Assembly: GCF_900108175.1 (NCBI RefSeq)
Contig: NZ_FNVO01000009.1
Span: 228,744-292,743 of the forward strand
DNA from: Thermomonospora echinospora
GTDB lineage: Bacteria; Actinomycetota; Actinomycetes; Streptosporangiales; Streptosporangiaceae
Direction: 5' to 3'
Length of the DNA: 64,000 bases
Shown: piece after piece, positions 42,633 through 51,392 of the stretch
Numbering within the stretch: the first letter of the stretch is position 1
Layout of the letters: each line of letters opens with the position of its first letter
Translations under genes and position numbers: made by a program
Notes under the pieces: generated by a model
Told to the model about the DNA's origin: nothing
Databases searched by the model: none
What the model saw: the letters and a program-made list of their open reading frames with translations, nothing else

Positions 42633-44020
42633 CCGCGACGAAGGAGCTCGACACGGACGTCGAACAGACCAAGGCCGAATCCCGGCGTACCGAGCCCGGC
42701 CTGCTGGCCGCCCGCTACCGGCTGCCGACTCTGGGCATCGTCCTGGTCATCACGCTGCTGGCGTTCGAGGCCATGTCGATCGGCACGGTGATGCCGGTGG
42801 TCGCCCGCGAGCTGCACGGGCTGGCCCTGTACGGCTGGAGCTTCAGCTCGCTGCTGATCGCCAGCATGCTCGCCACCGTGCTGGCCGGGGGCTGGATCGA
42901 CCGCGTCGGCCCGGCCCGACCGCTGCTGACCGGGCTGGCCGTCTTCGTGGCCGGGCTGGTGATCGCCGGGGCCGCCCCCACCATGTGGATGCTGGTCGTG
43001 GGCCGCACCGTGCAGGGCCTCGGCTCCGGCCTGGCGCTCGTCGGCGTGTACGTGATGGTCGCCCGGGTCTATCCGGACTCGTTGCGGCCCCGGGTGTTCG
43101 CAGCGACCTCCACCGCCTGGGTGCTGCCCTCGCTGCTCGGGCCGGGCGTCGGCGGGCTCATCGCCGAGCACGCGCACTGGCGCTGGGTCTTCCTGGGCCT
43201 GATCCCGCTGGTCGTCCCGGCCACGCTGATGCTCGTCCCGGCGCTGCGGACGATCGCGCCGAACGACCCGCAGGAGGTCGTGCCCGCCCGGCGCGGCCGG
43301 GTGACCGCCGCGTTCGCCGCCGCCATCGGCGCCGGAGGGGTGCTGTACGCGGTGGACGCCCTGTCCTGGCCGTCGCTGCCGGCGGCGGTGCTGGGCCTGG
43401 CCGGGCTGGGCTGGGGGCTGCCGAGGCTGCTGCCGGCCGGGGCGCTGCGGCTGCGGCGGGGCGTGCCCACCACGGTCGTGATGCGCGGCCTGCTGGCGGG
43501 CGCCTTCTTCGGCACGGACGTGTTCATCCCGCTGGCGCTGACCTCGCTGCACGACTTCACCCCGACCCAGGCGGGCATGGTGCTGACCGTGGGGGCGCTG
43601 GGCTGGTCGGCCGCCTCCCAGTACCAGGGCCGCTCCAGGCGCCCGCGCACGTTCTTCGTGCTGACCGGGTCGGTGCTGGTCACCACGGGGGTCGTCGTCG
43701 CGTCCGTCGCGCTGCAGGTCTCCGGCTGGTGGGCGGCACCGGCGTGGATCATCGGCGGGGCCGGGATGGGGATGGCGCTCAGCAGCCTCAGCGTGCTGAT
43801 CCTCAACCAGTCGCCGGTGGAGGAGCAGGGGGTCAACACCTCCGCGCTGCAGCTCAGCGACACCCTCGGGTCGTCGCTGGCGGTCGGCGTGACGGGCGCG
43901 CTGGTCACCGCGTTCGGCACCGACCGGCTGGCGCTGGGGCTGGGCGTGGGCGCGGTGCCGCTGGTCGCCATCGCGGTGCTGGCGATCTTCGCGGCCCGGC
44001 GGGTGGAGATCCGGTCATGA
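42629..44020 (+). CDS. MFS transporter
   Basis: This 463-residue major-facilitator protein has the family motif WIDRVGPARPLL after helix 2 and 12-14 membrane helices (LGIVLVITLLAFEAMSIGTV at the start, VPLVAIAVLAIFAARR at the end). The hydrophilic N-terminal 25 residues are acidic. The type is that of drug-efflux DHA members. ATG 42629 overlaps the SDR stop and its own stop overlaps the QueA-like start, each by four bases, so the three genes are one tightly coupled operon. Confidence 0.92.
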   Translation: MTATKELDTDVEQTKAESRRTEPGLLAARYRLPTLGIVLVITLLAFEAMSIGTVMPVVARELHGLALYGWSFSSLLIASMLATVLAGGWIDRVGPARPLLTGLAVFVAGLVIAGAAPTMWMLVVGRTVQGLGSGLALVGVYVMVARVYPDSLRPRVFAATSTAWVLPSLLGPGVGGLIAEHAHWRWVFLGLIPLVVPATLMLVPALRTIAPNDPQEVVPARRGRVTAAFAAAIGAGGVLYAVDALSWPSLPAAVLGLAGLGWGLPRLLPAGALRLRRGVPTTVVMRGLLAGAFFGTDVFIPLALTSLHDFTPTQAGMVLTVGALGWSAASQYQGRSRRPRTFFVLTGSVLVTTGVVVASVALQVSGWWAAPAWIIGGAGMGMALSSLSVLILNQSPVEEQGVNTSALQLSDTLGSSLAVGVTGALVTAFGTDRLALGLGVGAVPLVAIAVLAIFAARRVEIRS

Positions 44021-45024
44021 TCGATTTCGCGCTGCCCCCCGCCCTGGAGGCCCACGAGCCGCCGGAGGCGCACGGCCGCACCCGCGACGGCGTCCGCCTG
44101 CTGGTCGCCCGCGGCGACGGCATCGGCCACCACGCCTTCACCGAACTGCCGGACCTGCTGAACCCCGGCGACCTGCTGGTCGTCAACACCTCGGCGACCC
44201 TGCCCGCGGCGGTACGGCTGGACAAGCTGGCAGTCCACTTCTCCACCCCGTACGCCGAGGACTCCGACCTGTGGCTGGTCGAACTGCGCCGCCGCGTGGG
44301 CAAGACCAGCCGGCCGTACCGGGGAGGCAGCCCCGGCGAGTGGATACCGATGCCCGGCGGGGCCACGCTCGCCCTCGTCCGGCGACAGACCGAACGCCTG
44401 TGGCAGGCCCGCCTCAGCACCGACGTGGTGCCCTACCTGCGGCGGTACGGGGTGCCGATCCGGTACGGGTACGTACGGCGCGACTGGCCGGCGACGGCCT
44501 ACCAGACGGCGTTCGCACTGGACCGGCGGGAGGGCAGCGCCGAGATGCCCAGCGCGGGCCGCCCGTTCACCCCGGAACTGGTGACCCGGCTGGTCTCCCG
44601 CGGCGTCCTGATGAGCCCGCTGTCCCTGCACACCGGCGTCGCCTCGCCCGAGGCGCACGAGCCCCCGTACGCCGAGCGCTACGACGTCCCGGCGGTGACC
44701 GCCGACCTGGTCGGCCACGTGCGGGCCCGGGGCGGACGGGTGATCGCGGTGGGCACCACCGTGGTCCGCGCGCTGGAGACGGCCGCCGAGCCGTCCGGCG
44801 GGGTCCGGCCGTCCCGCGGGTGGACGCGGCACGTCGTCACCCCGGAAACGGGCGTGCGCGTGGTGGACGGCCTGCTCACCGGCCTGCACGAGCCCAAGTC
44901 GTCCCACCTGCGGATGCTCACCGCCATCGCCGGTCCCCGGCTGCTGGAGAGGGCTTACGAGGCCGCGCTCGCCGAGAGCTACCTTTGGCACGAGTTCGGC
45001 GATCTGAACCTGCTGCTTCCCTGA
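44017..45024 (+). CDS. QueA-like S-adenosylmethionine:tRNA ribosyltransferase-isomerase
   Basis: This 335-residue protein has the QueA fold: FTELPDLLNPGDLLVVNTSATLPA near the N-terminus, MSPLSLHTGVASPE, IAVGTTVVRALETAA, and the C-terminal LYEAALAESYLWHEFGD-type end. QueA moves the ribosyl part of SAM onto preQ1 in tRNA. Several bacterial motifs are altered (for instance the F-P-T-G-S-like segment reads differently), and no tgt, queF or queG is nearby. The coupled SDR and exporter suggest a specialised-metabolite role for this paralog. ATG 44017 has GGTGGAG upstream. Confidence 0.82.
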   Translation: MIDFALPPALEAHEPPEAHGRTRDGVRLLVARGDGIGHHAFTELPDLLNPGDLLVVNTSATLPAAVRLDKLAVHFSTPYAEDSDLWLVELRRRVGKTSRPYRGGSPGEWIPMPGGATLALVRRQTERLWQARLSTDVVPYLRRYGVPIRYGYVRRDWPATAYQTAFALDRREGSAEMPSAGRPFTPELVTRLVSRGVLMSPLSLHTGVASPEAHEPPYAERYDVPAVTADLVGHVRARGGRVIAVGTTVVRALETAAEPSGGVRPSRGWTRHVVTPETGVRVVDGLLTGLHEPKSSHLRMLTAIAGPRLLERAYEAALAESYLWHEFGDLNLLLP

Positions 45025-45092
45025 CCCGTACCCCTGTGGGGGCGCCCCCGCGAACGAAGTACCGTCGCCCGGCCGGTAGCGTAGTGAGCAGC

Positions 45093-46298
45093 ATGGACGG
45101 GTCACAGCGCACGCTGCTCATCACGCTCACCGGCCGCGACCGACCAGGTGTCACCTCACGCCTGTTCACCACGCTCGCCGGGTTCCCGCTGACGGTAACC
45201 GACGTGGAGCAGGTCGTGATCCGCGGCCGGCTGATCCTCGGCGTACTGCTGTCCTACCCCGCGAGCACCGACATGGGTCAGGTGTGGTCGTCCGCCGAGA
45301 AGGTGGCCGCCGACCTGGACATGGACATCGAGATCTCCACCGGCCGGGACCGGGACACCCCCCGGCGGCGCGGGCGGCTGCACGTCACCGTCCTGGGCAA
45401 CCCGCTGCGGCCCGCCGCGATGGCCGGGATCGCCGGCCGGATCGCCGCCGGCGGCGCCAACATCGACCGCATCGAACGGCTCTCCCGCTACCCGGTCACC
45501 TGCATCGAGATGGACGTCTCGGGCGCCGACCCGGAGACGCTGCGCGCCGCGCTGGCCGCCGAGGCCGCCCAGCAGCAGGTGGACGTGGCCGTCCAGCGGT
45601 CCGGCCTGCACCGCCGCGCCAAGCGGCTGATCGTGATGGACGTGGACTCCACCCTGATCCAGGGCGAGGTCATCGAGCTGCTGGCCGAGCACGCGGGCTG
45701 CCTGGACGAGGTCGCCAAGGTCACCGAGGCGGCCATGCGCGGCGAACTGGACTTCGAGGGCTCCCTGCGCGAGCGCGTCGCCCTGCTGGCCGGGCTGGAC
45801 GCCGCCGCCATCGACGAGGTGCGCAACAAGATCCGGCTGGCCTCCGGCGCCCGCACCATGGTGCGGACCCTCAAGCGGCTGGACTACAAGTTCGCCATCG
45901 TCAGCGGTGGCTTCACCCAGGTCACCGATGCCCTGGTGGAGGATCTGGGGATCGACTACTCGGCCGCCAACACGCTGGAGATCGTCGACGGCAAGCTGAC
46001 CGGCCGGGTCACCGGCCGGGTGATCGACCGGGCGGGCAAGGCCCGCGCGCTGGAGCACTTCGCCCAGCAGGCCGGCATCCCGATCAACCAGACGGTGGCG
46101 ATCGGCGACGGCGCCAACGACCTGGACATGCTGCAGGCCGCCGGGCTCGGCATCGCCTACAACGCCAAGCCGGTGGTCCGCCAGGCCGCCGACACCGCCG
46201 TCAACGTGCCCTATCTGGACACCATCCTGTTCCTGCTGGGCATCTCCCGCGACGAGATCGAGGCCGCCGACGCCGAGGACCCGCCACCCGCCGAGTAA
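45093..46298 (+). CDS. serB: Phosphoserine phosphatase with two ACT-like domains
   Basis: A 401-residue SerB that dephosphorylates phosphoserine in the last step of serine synthesis. Two N-terminal ACT-type regions (LLITLTGRDRPGVTSRLF and LHVTVLGNPLRPAAMAGIAG) bind serine for feedback. The HAD domain has nucleophile D183 and acid D185 in VMDVDSTLIQGEVIELL, FAIVSGGFTQVTD, and the Mg2+ site VAIGDGANDLDML. The length agrees with actinobacterial SerB2. ATG 45093 has a weak purine stretch upstream. It stands alone, 69 bases after the QueA-like gene. Confidence 0.95.
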   Translation: MDGSQRTLLITLTGRDRPGVTSRLFTTLAGFPLTVTDVEQVVIRGRLILGVLLSYPASTDMGQVWSSAEKVAADLDMDIEISTGRDRDTPRRRGRLHVTVLGNPLRPAAMAGIAGRIAAGGANIDRIERLSRYPVTCIEMDVSGADPETLRAALAAEAAQQQVDVAVQRSGLHRRAKRLIVMDVDSTLIQGEVIELLAEHAGCLDEVAKVTEAAMRGELDFEGSLRERVALLAGLDAAAIDEVRNKIRLASGARTMVRTLKRLDYKFAIVSGGFTQVTDALVEDLGIDYSAANTLEIVDGKLTGRVTGRVIDRAGKARALEHFAQQAGIPINQTVAIGDGANDLDMLQAAGLGIAYNAKPVVRQAADTAVNVPYLDTILFLLGISRDEIEAADAEDPPPAE

Positions 46299-46470
46299 CG
46301 GGAGCCACACGGCCTCCCGCCCTCCGGACGACACGGCCACCGCCACACAGGTCCTCAAGGCCATGCGTCCGTATGAGCTCGCCCAACGTCCAGGACGTCC
46401 ACCACCACCGCGCCGGTCCCTCAGGACCCCTACGGCCGTGTGAACCTCTCGCCCGCTCTGGGCGGCCGGT

Positions 46471-47130
46471 TCACGTCTGCGCGGGCTCTCCGGCCCCCTC
46501 GGGCGGGGTGGTGTAGAAGGCGAAGACCCGTTCCGCGGCGGCCTGTGCGGCGTCCTTGTCGGTGCCCGCCGCAATGCTCGCCTCGCACCAGCGCTCGCTG
46601 CTGAGCGCCGTGAACAGCCTGCCGTCCTCGGAGGCGGACCACGCCGCCACCTCCGCCGGGTCCAGGGCGGCGCCGGACGACAGGTGGGTCGCCAGCCCGA
46701 GCAGGCTCAGGTCCCAGCCGATGCCGACCGCGCCCGGCCCGTACTGGGCCCACAGGTCGTCGTCGACGTGCGCGATGTGCTCCAGTTCGAGCCGCGTGCG
46801 GCCGTCGCCCTCCTCGGTCAGCCGCACCTCGATCCAGCTGACCTGCCCGCCGAACTCCCAGGTGGCGGCGAAGCTCCGCGGCGGGTCGCACCGCTCGACC
46901 GTCCCGCCGGCGTTGCCCTCCAGCTGGTAGCGGCCGCCCACCTTCAGCTCCCCGCTGACCGGCAGGAACCAGCGCGGGATCCGCTCGGCGTTGGTGCAGG
47001 CGTCCCACACGTCCTCGATGGGCGCCTCGTAGGTCTGGCCGATGGTCGACACCCGCGCCTTCCCGGCCTCCAGCACGCGCTCGCCGATCTGCCGCCGCAC
47101 GGCGTTGATCTGCTCGGTCGCATCGATCAT
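46471..47130 (-). CDS. SRPBCC/AHSA1-type START-like protein
   Basis: This 219-residue protein has an AHSA1 domain at about residues 30-160: YEAPIEDVWDACTNAERIPR followed by WFLP, GGRYQLEGNAGGTVERCDPP, and LELEHIAHVDDDLWAQYG. The C-terminal helix region (RLFTALSSERWCEASIAAG) extends beyond the core. Such proteins bind hydrophobic ligands. ATG 47130 overlaps the ArsR stop (ATGA); the ArsR-SRPBCC pair is very common in actinobacteria, and the ArsR protein controls the operon. Confidence 0.92.
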   Translation of the reverse strand: MIDATEQINAVRRQIGERVLEAGKARVSTIGQTYEAPIEDVWDACTNAERIPRWFLPVSGELKVGGRYQLEGNAGGTVERCDPPRSFAATWEFGGQVSWIEVRLTEEGDGRTRLELEHIAHVDDDLWAQYGPGAVGIGWDLSLLGLATHLSSGAALDPAEVAAWSASEDGRLFTALSSERWCEASIAAGTDKDAAQAAAERVFAFYTTPPEGAGEPAQT

Positions 47131-47495
47131 GGGTCACTTCCCGTCTCGTCTCGATGGTCGGACCCGTTCCGGCGCCGCTCCCGCCTGCCCCGGGCCAGCT
47201 CGGTGGCCAGCGCGTCCAGACGGGGGGCCCAGAAGCCCCGGAACCGGTCGAGCCATGCGTCGACGTCCCGCAGCGGCTCGGGATTGACCGCGTACAACCG
47301 CCGGGCTCCCTGGGGCCGTACGGTCGCGAACCCGCCGTCCCGCAGCACCCGCAGATGCTGCGACACCGCCGGCTGGGAGATCCCGAACTCCTCCTGGATC
47401 ACCGAGCTCACCGCGCCGGAGGTCATCTCCCCCTCGGCCAGCAGCTCCAGGATCCTGCGCCGTACCGGATCCCCGAGTACGTCGAACGCATGCAC
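47127..47495 (-). CDS. ArsR-family winged-helix repressor
   Basis: A 122-residue repressor: DVLGDPVRRRILELLAEGEM, ISQPAVSQHLRVLRDGGFA as recognition helix, and VRPQGARRLYAVNP wing. It lacks the Cys metal site of true ArsR and belongs to the non-metal group that pairs with SRPBCC proteins. A CTTATATAAG palindrome lies 23 bases upstream of ATG 47495 and is the probable autoregulatory operator. Confidence 0.93.
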   Translation of the reverse strand: MHAFDVLGDPVRRRILELLAEGEMTSGAVSSVIQEEFGISQPAVSQHLRVLRDGGFATVRPQGARRLYAVNPEPLRDVDAWLDRFRGFWAPRLDALATELARGRRERRRNGSDHRDETGSDP

Positions 47496-47517
47496 GAGAC
47501 GAACCTATTAATGACCG

Positions 47518-47527
47518 CTTATATAAG
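47518..47527. promoter_or_regulatory. Candidate ArsR operator / promoter patch
   Basis: Perfect palindrome CTTATATAAG in a short AT-rich stretch between the ArsR start and the phosphatase end. It may overlap the -10 region. Confidence 0.5.
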
Positions 47528-47545
47528 TCAACGCCTATAACCCGT

Positions 47546-48013
47546 TCAGTCCTTCGGAGTGCGGTACAGGGCGAGGGTGCCGGTGCCGGACCAGGTGTCG
47601 TACCACCCGCCGGACAGCTCGATCACCGCGAGCGCGCAGGTGGGGAACTCCCTGGGGGCCTGGTTGGTGAGCTCGTGGACGAGCCCGTGCACCGAGGGGT
47701 TGTGGCCGATCAGCAGCAGCCTGTCCACCTCGTCGTCGACCGCCTGCACCAGCGACAGCAGCACGTCGACGTGGTTGTCGTAGATGCCCGGCTCGAACTC
47801 CACCGGCGACGGGAGCGCCAGCCCTTCGAGGGTCTCGCGCGTGCGCAGCGCCGTGGAGCACAGCACCAGATCGGGCACCAGGTCGTTCTCGCGGAGCCAG
47901 TCACCGGTGGCCGCGGCGTCGCGGCGGCCGCGGCCGGCCAGCGGCCGGTCGATGTCGGCCAGCCCGAGACCCTCGGCGGCCTTGGCATGACGCAGCACGA
48001 TCAACGTGGGCAT
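47546..48013 (-). CDS. SixA-like histidine phosphatase
   Basis: This 155-residue protein is of the RHG/phosphoglycerate-mutase superfamily: LIVLRHAKAAE carries the catalytic RH pair, followed by RPLAGRGRRDAAATG, LVLCSTALRTRETLEGL and LLLIGHNPSVHGLVHEL (second catalytic His). Length and motif spacing fit SixA-type phosphohistidine phosphatases. The start is ATG 48013. No phosphotransfer partner is adjacent. Confidence 0.92.
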   Translation of the reverse strand: MPTLIVLRHAKAAEGLGLADIDRPLAGRGRRDAAATGDWLRENDLVPDLVLCSTALRTRETLEGLALPSPVEFEPGIYDNHVDVLLSLVQAVDDEVDRLLLIGHNPSVHGLVHELTNQAPREFPTCALAVIELSGGWYDTWSGTGTLALYRTPKD

Positions 48014-48076
48014 CCCCCCACCCTAGTGCCGCCGCACACACGCCCACGGCGGCCTAGACCCCGGCCGTGCGCAGGC

Positions 48077-48190
48077 TCAGGGGGCGAGGAGGGCAGCAAG
48101 CACCCAGAGCACGAGAATGATGGCGAACATCCCGCCGATGACCACGGCGAATCCCTTCGCCCCCGACATCGGAGCCTTCCCGCCGCTCAT
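48077..48190 (-). CDS. 37-residue single-helix membrane protein
   Basis: ATG 48190 opens MSGGKAPMSGAKGFAVVIGG and continues into a strong hydrophobic helix MFAIILVLWVLAALLAP before TGA. GGGAAGG lies upstream. The gene is shorter than usual annotation cut-offs but has the composition of a genuine small membrane protein, with a positively charged cytoplasmic N-terminus. Function unknown; it precedes the phosphatase on the same strand. Confidence 0.6.
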   Translation of the reverse strand: MSGGKAPMSGAKGFAVVIGGMFAIILVLWVLAALLAP

Positions 48191-48671
48191 CCCGCCGCCT
48201 TCCCTTCGGTGCGATGGCCCCTGCGCCCCGTGCGGCACGCACGGTGCCGCGGAAGGCGGTTGAACGCAGCGTCCTCGCCGCCGCGCCCATCGCCGGACGG
48301 GGCTCCATCAATGCCCACCGGCTGAGGCCGGAGAGCTCTTCCACCAAGCGTACGACCGCCCGCCCGCACCCCCGCCGTCAGGCTCGGCCCGCCCCCGTTA
48401 TCTACACCACAACCAGCGCGAACACGAACGCCCACCCAACCTCGGCATCGGCCCCACGCCAAGGCACAGACCTCCTCACCCTCGACGGATTTGAGGGGCT
48501 TGGTGGTCGGCTGGGCGGCGGTGTTGGGGGCGGCTCGCCGGGCTGCGGGGTGCCTACGGCGATATCGGCAGTGCCTCGGGTCTGAGCCGCGCACCCTGGC
48601 GAGCGTCGGAGGCCTCTCGGAGCAGCGCGGTGCCGGTCACGCCTTGGCCTGGGCCATACCGGCAGAAACCG
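48191..48671. other. Gene-free stretch
   Basis: Open frames exist on both strands, but they are Arg/Pro-rich antisense images with no ribosome site or family. I see no repeat array here. The promoter for the 37-residue protein should lie near 48200. Confidence 0.5.
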
Positions 48672-48730
48672 AGGGCTCCCCACCGCCCCGGGATCGCGTG
48701 GCGGCGATCGGCGGTGCGGCGGGGAGCCCT
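48672..48730 (-). terminator. Terminator of the pyrophosphatase gene
   Basis: Arms AGGGCTCCCC (48672-48681) and GGGGAGCCCT (48721-48730) enclose further pairing (CACCGCC / GGCGGTG). The element is 23 bases past the minus-strand stop at 48753. Confidence 0.7.
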
Positions 48731-48752
48731 TAGGGGATGACAGGCGGGCGGG

Positions 48753-51392
48753 TCAGGTGGACTTGGGCTCGGACGCGGCGTCGTCGGCGGGCTCGGGCTG
48801 TGTCGCCTGGGCGTTGCCTGCTGCCTGGGCGTTGCCTGCTGCCTGGGCGTTGCCCATCGCTTGGGCGTTGCCCGTTGCCGGAGCGTTGCCCGTCACGTGG
48901 GCGTTGCCTGTTGGCTGGATGTTGTCCGCTGTCTGGGTGTTGTTCGTCGCCTTGGGCACGGGTGTCTCGGCGGGCTCGGCGGGCTGCCGGGCCTCGGCGC
49001 CGGACGCCGACTCCGCCGCCGACGCGCCGACGGGGGCGCCCACGGCGACCGGCTGCGCGGCTTCGGTCACGGCGGGCGGTGTGCCCGCACCGGGACCGGC
49101 CTCGGTCGCCCGCCGCTTGGACCACACGATCGCACCGACCACGACGATCACCGCGGCGACGGTGACCCCGACCCGCAGCGGCAGGTTGGCCGCGTACGTC
49201 ACGACCGCGTTCGCGATCAGCAGCGACACCAGGTTCATCACCTTGATCAGCGGGTTGATGGCCGGGCCCGCGGTGTCCTTGAACGGGTCGCCGACGGTGT
49301 CACCGATCACCGTGGCCTCGTGCGCCTCGCTGCCCTTGCCGCCCAGGTGGCCCTCCTCGACCAGCTTCTTGGCGTTGTCCCAGGCGCCGCCGGAGTTGGC
49401 CAGGAACACCGCCATCAGCACCCCGGCCGCGATGGCGCCGCCCAGGAACGCACCCAGCGGGGCGTACCCGAGCGCGAAGCCCACCGCGATCGGCGTCAGG
49501 ATGGCCAGCAGGCCGGGGGTGGCCAGTTCGCGCTGGGCGTCCCGGGTGCAGATGTCGACCACCCGGTCGTAGTCGGGCTTGTCGGTGTAGTCCATGATCC
49601 CGGGCTTGGTGCGGAACTGCTCGCGGACCTCGATCACCACCCGGCCGGCCGCCCGGCTGACCGCCATGATCGCCAGTCCGGAGAACAGGAACACCACCGC
49701 GGCGCCCACGATCAGCCCGATCAGCACGTTCGGCGAGTCGATCGACAGGCTGAAGTCGGCGTAGCTGCCGAGCGCGTCCCGCGCGCTCTCGGACGCCTCG
49801 GCCAGCGCCTTCTCCACGGTCGTCCGGTAGGCGCCGAACAGCGCGGTGGCGGCCAGCACGGCGGTGGCGATGGCGATGCCCTTGGTGATCGCCTTGGTGG
49901 TGTTGCCGACGGCGTCCAGCCGCTCCAGCACCTTGGCGCCCTCGCCCTGCACGTCGCCGGACATCTCCGCGATGCCCTGGGCGTTGTCGGAGACCGGGCC
50001 GAAGGTGTCCATCGACACGATCACGCCGACCGTGGTGAGCAGCCCGGTGCCGGCCATGGCCACCGCGAACAGCGCCACCGTGGTGTTGCCGAAGCCCAGC
50101 AGGAACGCCCCGTACACGGCGGCGCTGATCACCAGCGCGGAGTAGACCGCCGACTCCAGGCCCAGCGAGATGCCCGACAGCACCACGGTGGCCGGGCCGG
50201 TCCGGGCGCTTTCGGTGACCTCCCGCACCGGCTTGCGGTTGGTCTCGGTGAAGTAGCCGGTCAGCAACTGGATCACACTGGCCAGCACGATCCCGATCAG
50301 CACCGCGCCCAGCGCCACGATCCGCGGGTCGGCGTCCAGCCCGGTGATGCCGGTGTCGGTGACGCCCTCCAGGTCGGCGAAACTCGACGGCAGGTAGACG
50401 AACGCGGCCACCGCCACCAGCACCGCGGAGATCATCGCGGAGATGAAGAAGCCCCGGTTGATGGCCGACATGCCCGAGCGGTCCCGGGCCCGCGGCGCCA
50501 CCGCGAAGATCCCGATCACCGCGGTGATCACACCGATCATCGGGACGATCAGCGGGAACACCAGCCCGTCGGTGCCGAACGCCGCCGTTCCCAGGATCAG
50601 CGCCGCCACCAGCGTCACCGCGTACGACTCGAACAGGTCGGCGGCCATGCCGGCGCAGTCGCCGACGTTGTCGCCCACGTTGTCGGCGATGGTGGCCGCG
50701 TTGCGCGGGTCGTCCTCGGGGATGCCCTGCTCGACCTTGCCGACCAGGTCGGCGCCCACGTCGGCGGCCTTGGTGAAGATGCCGCCGCCGACCCGCATGA
50801 ACATCGCCAGCAGCGCGGCGCCGAAGCCGAAGCCCTCCAGCACGCCCGGGGCGCCGCCCTGGTAGGACAGCACGACCACGGCCGCGCCGAACAGGCCCAG
50901 GCCCACGGTGAACATGCCGGCCACGCCACCGGTGCGGAACGCGATGCGCATGGCCTTGCGTTCGGCGGCAAGGTCCCCGTCACGGGCCGCGGCGGCGACC
51001 CGCACATTGCCGCGTACGGCCAGCCACATGCCGGCGAATCCGGTGATCGCCGAGAACAGTGCCCCCACCACGAAGAACACCGAGCGGCCGATGCGTACCC
51101 CGGTGTCGTCGGCCGGCAGCAGCAACAGCAGCAGCGGGATCAGCACGACGAAGATCGCCACTGTGCGGAACTGGCGTTTCAGGTAGGCCCCCGCGCCCTC
51201 CTGCACCGCCCGCGCGATGTTCTGCATCTTGTCGGTGCCCTGGCCGGCGGCCAGCACCTCCCGGACCAGCAGCCCGGCGACGACCAGCGCCAGCAGTGCG
51301 ACCACCGCGACGACGGCGACCAGGGTGAGGTCGCCGCCGCCGAGATCGACGTCTGCACTGCCGGCCGGGCTTGACAGGGAAAGCCCAGACAT
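48753..51392 (-). CDS. hppA: Membrane H+-translocating pyrophosphatase
   Basis: A pump of about 879 residues that couples PPi hydrolysis to proton export. Substrate-site motifs are GGGIFTKAADVGADLVGKVE, DDPRNAATIADNVGDNVGD and GDTVGDPFKDTAGPAINPL; about sixteen membrane helices. GNTTKAITKG has Lys where K+-dependent enzymes have Ala, so it is the K+-independent class. ATG 51392 follows GAGGAGGACGG. Beyond residue 770 a hydrophilic tail includes six GNAxAx-type hexapeptides, not part of the family fold. The neighbourhood with bldG matches the arrangement known from Streptomyces. Confidence 0.96.
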   Translation of the reverse strand: MSGLSLSSPAGSADVDLGGGDLTLVAVVAVVALLALVVAGLLVREVLAAGQGTDKMQNIARAVQEGAGAYLKRQFRTVAIFVVLIPLLLLLLPADDTGVRIGRSVFFVVGALFSAITGFAGMWLAVRGNVRVAAAARDGDLAAERKAMRIAFRTGGVAGMFTVGLGLFGAAVVVLSYQGGAPGVLEGFGFGAALLAMFMRVGGGIFTKAADVGADLVGKVEQGIPEDDPRNAATIADNVGDNVGDCAGMAADLFESYAVTLVAALILGTAAFGTDGLVFPLIVPMIGVITAVIGIFAVAPRARDRSGMSAINRGFFISAMISAVLVAVAAFVYLPSSFADLEGVTDTGITGLDADPRIVALGAVLIGIVLASVIQLLTGYFTETNRKPVREVTESARTGPATVVLSGISLGLESAVYSALVISAAVYGAFLLGFGNTTVALFAVAMAGTGLLTTVGVIVSMDTFGPVSDNAQGIAEMSGDVQGEGAKVLERLDAVGNTTKAITKGIAIATAVLAATALFGAYRTTVEKALAEASESARDALGSYADFSLSIDSPNVLIGLIVGAAVVFLFSGLAIMAVSRAAGRVVIEVREQFRTKPGIMDYTDKPDYDRVVDICTRDAQRELATPGLLAILTPIAVGFALGYAPLGAFLGGAIAAGVLMAVFLANSGGAWDNAKKLVEEGHLGGKGSEAHEATVIGDTVGDPFKDTAGPAINPLIKVMNLVSLLIANAVVTYAANLPLRVGVTVAAVIVVVGAIVWSKRRATEAGPGAGTPPAVTEAAQPVAVGAPVGASAAESASGAEARQPAEPAETPVPKATNNTQTADNIQPTGNAHVTGNAPATGNAQAMGNAQAAGNAQAAGNAQATQPEPADDAASEPKST
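48795..48950. repeat. 18-bp in-frame repeats coding the GNAQAA tail of HppA
   Basis: Consecutive units such as GCCTGGGCGTTGCCTGCT (plus strand) encode GNAQAA, GNAQAM, GNAPAT and GNAHVT. Copies nearest the stop are the most alike, as expected for recent slippage at that end. Confidence 0.85.

Noticed and set aside
46299-46330. CGGGAG / CTCCCG hairpin after serB
   Set aside because: Six-base stem only; too weak to call a terminator.
48214-48585. 123-codon plus-strand frame between the small membrane protein and hppA
   Set aside because: Arg/Pro/Thr-rich with no ribosome site or family; composition typical of noncoding GC-rich DNA.
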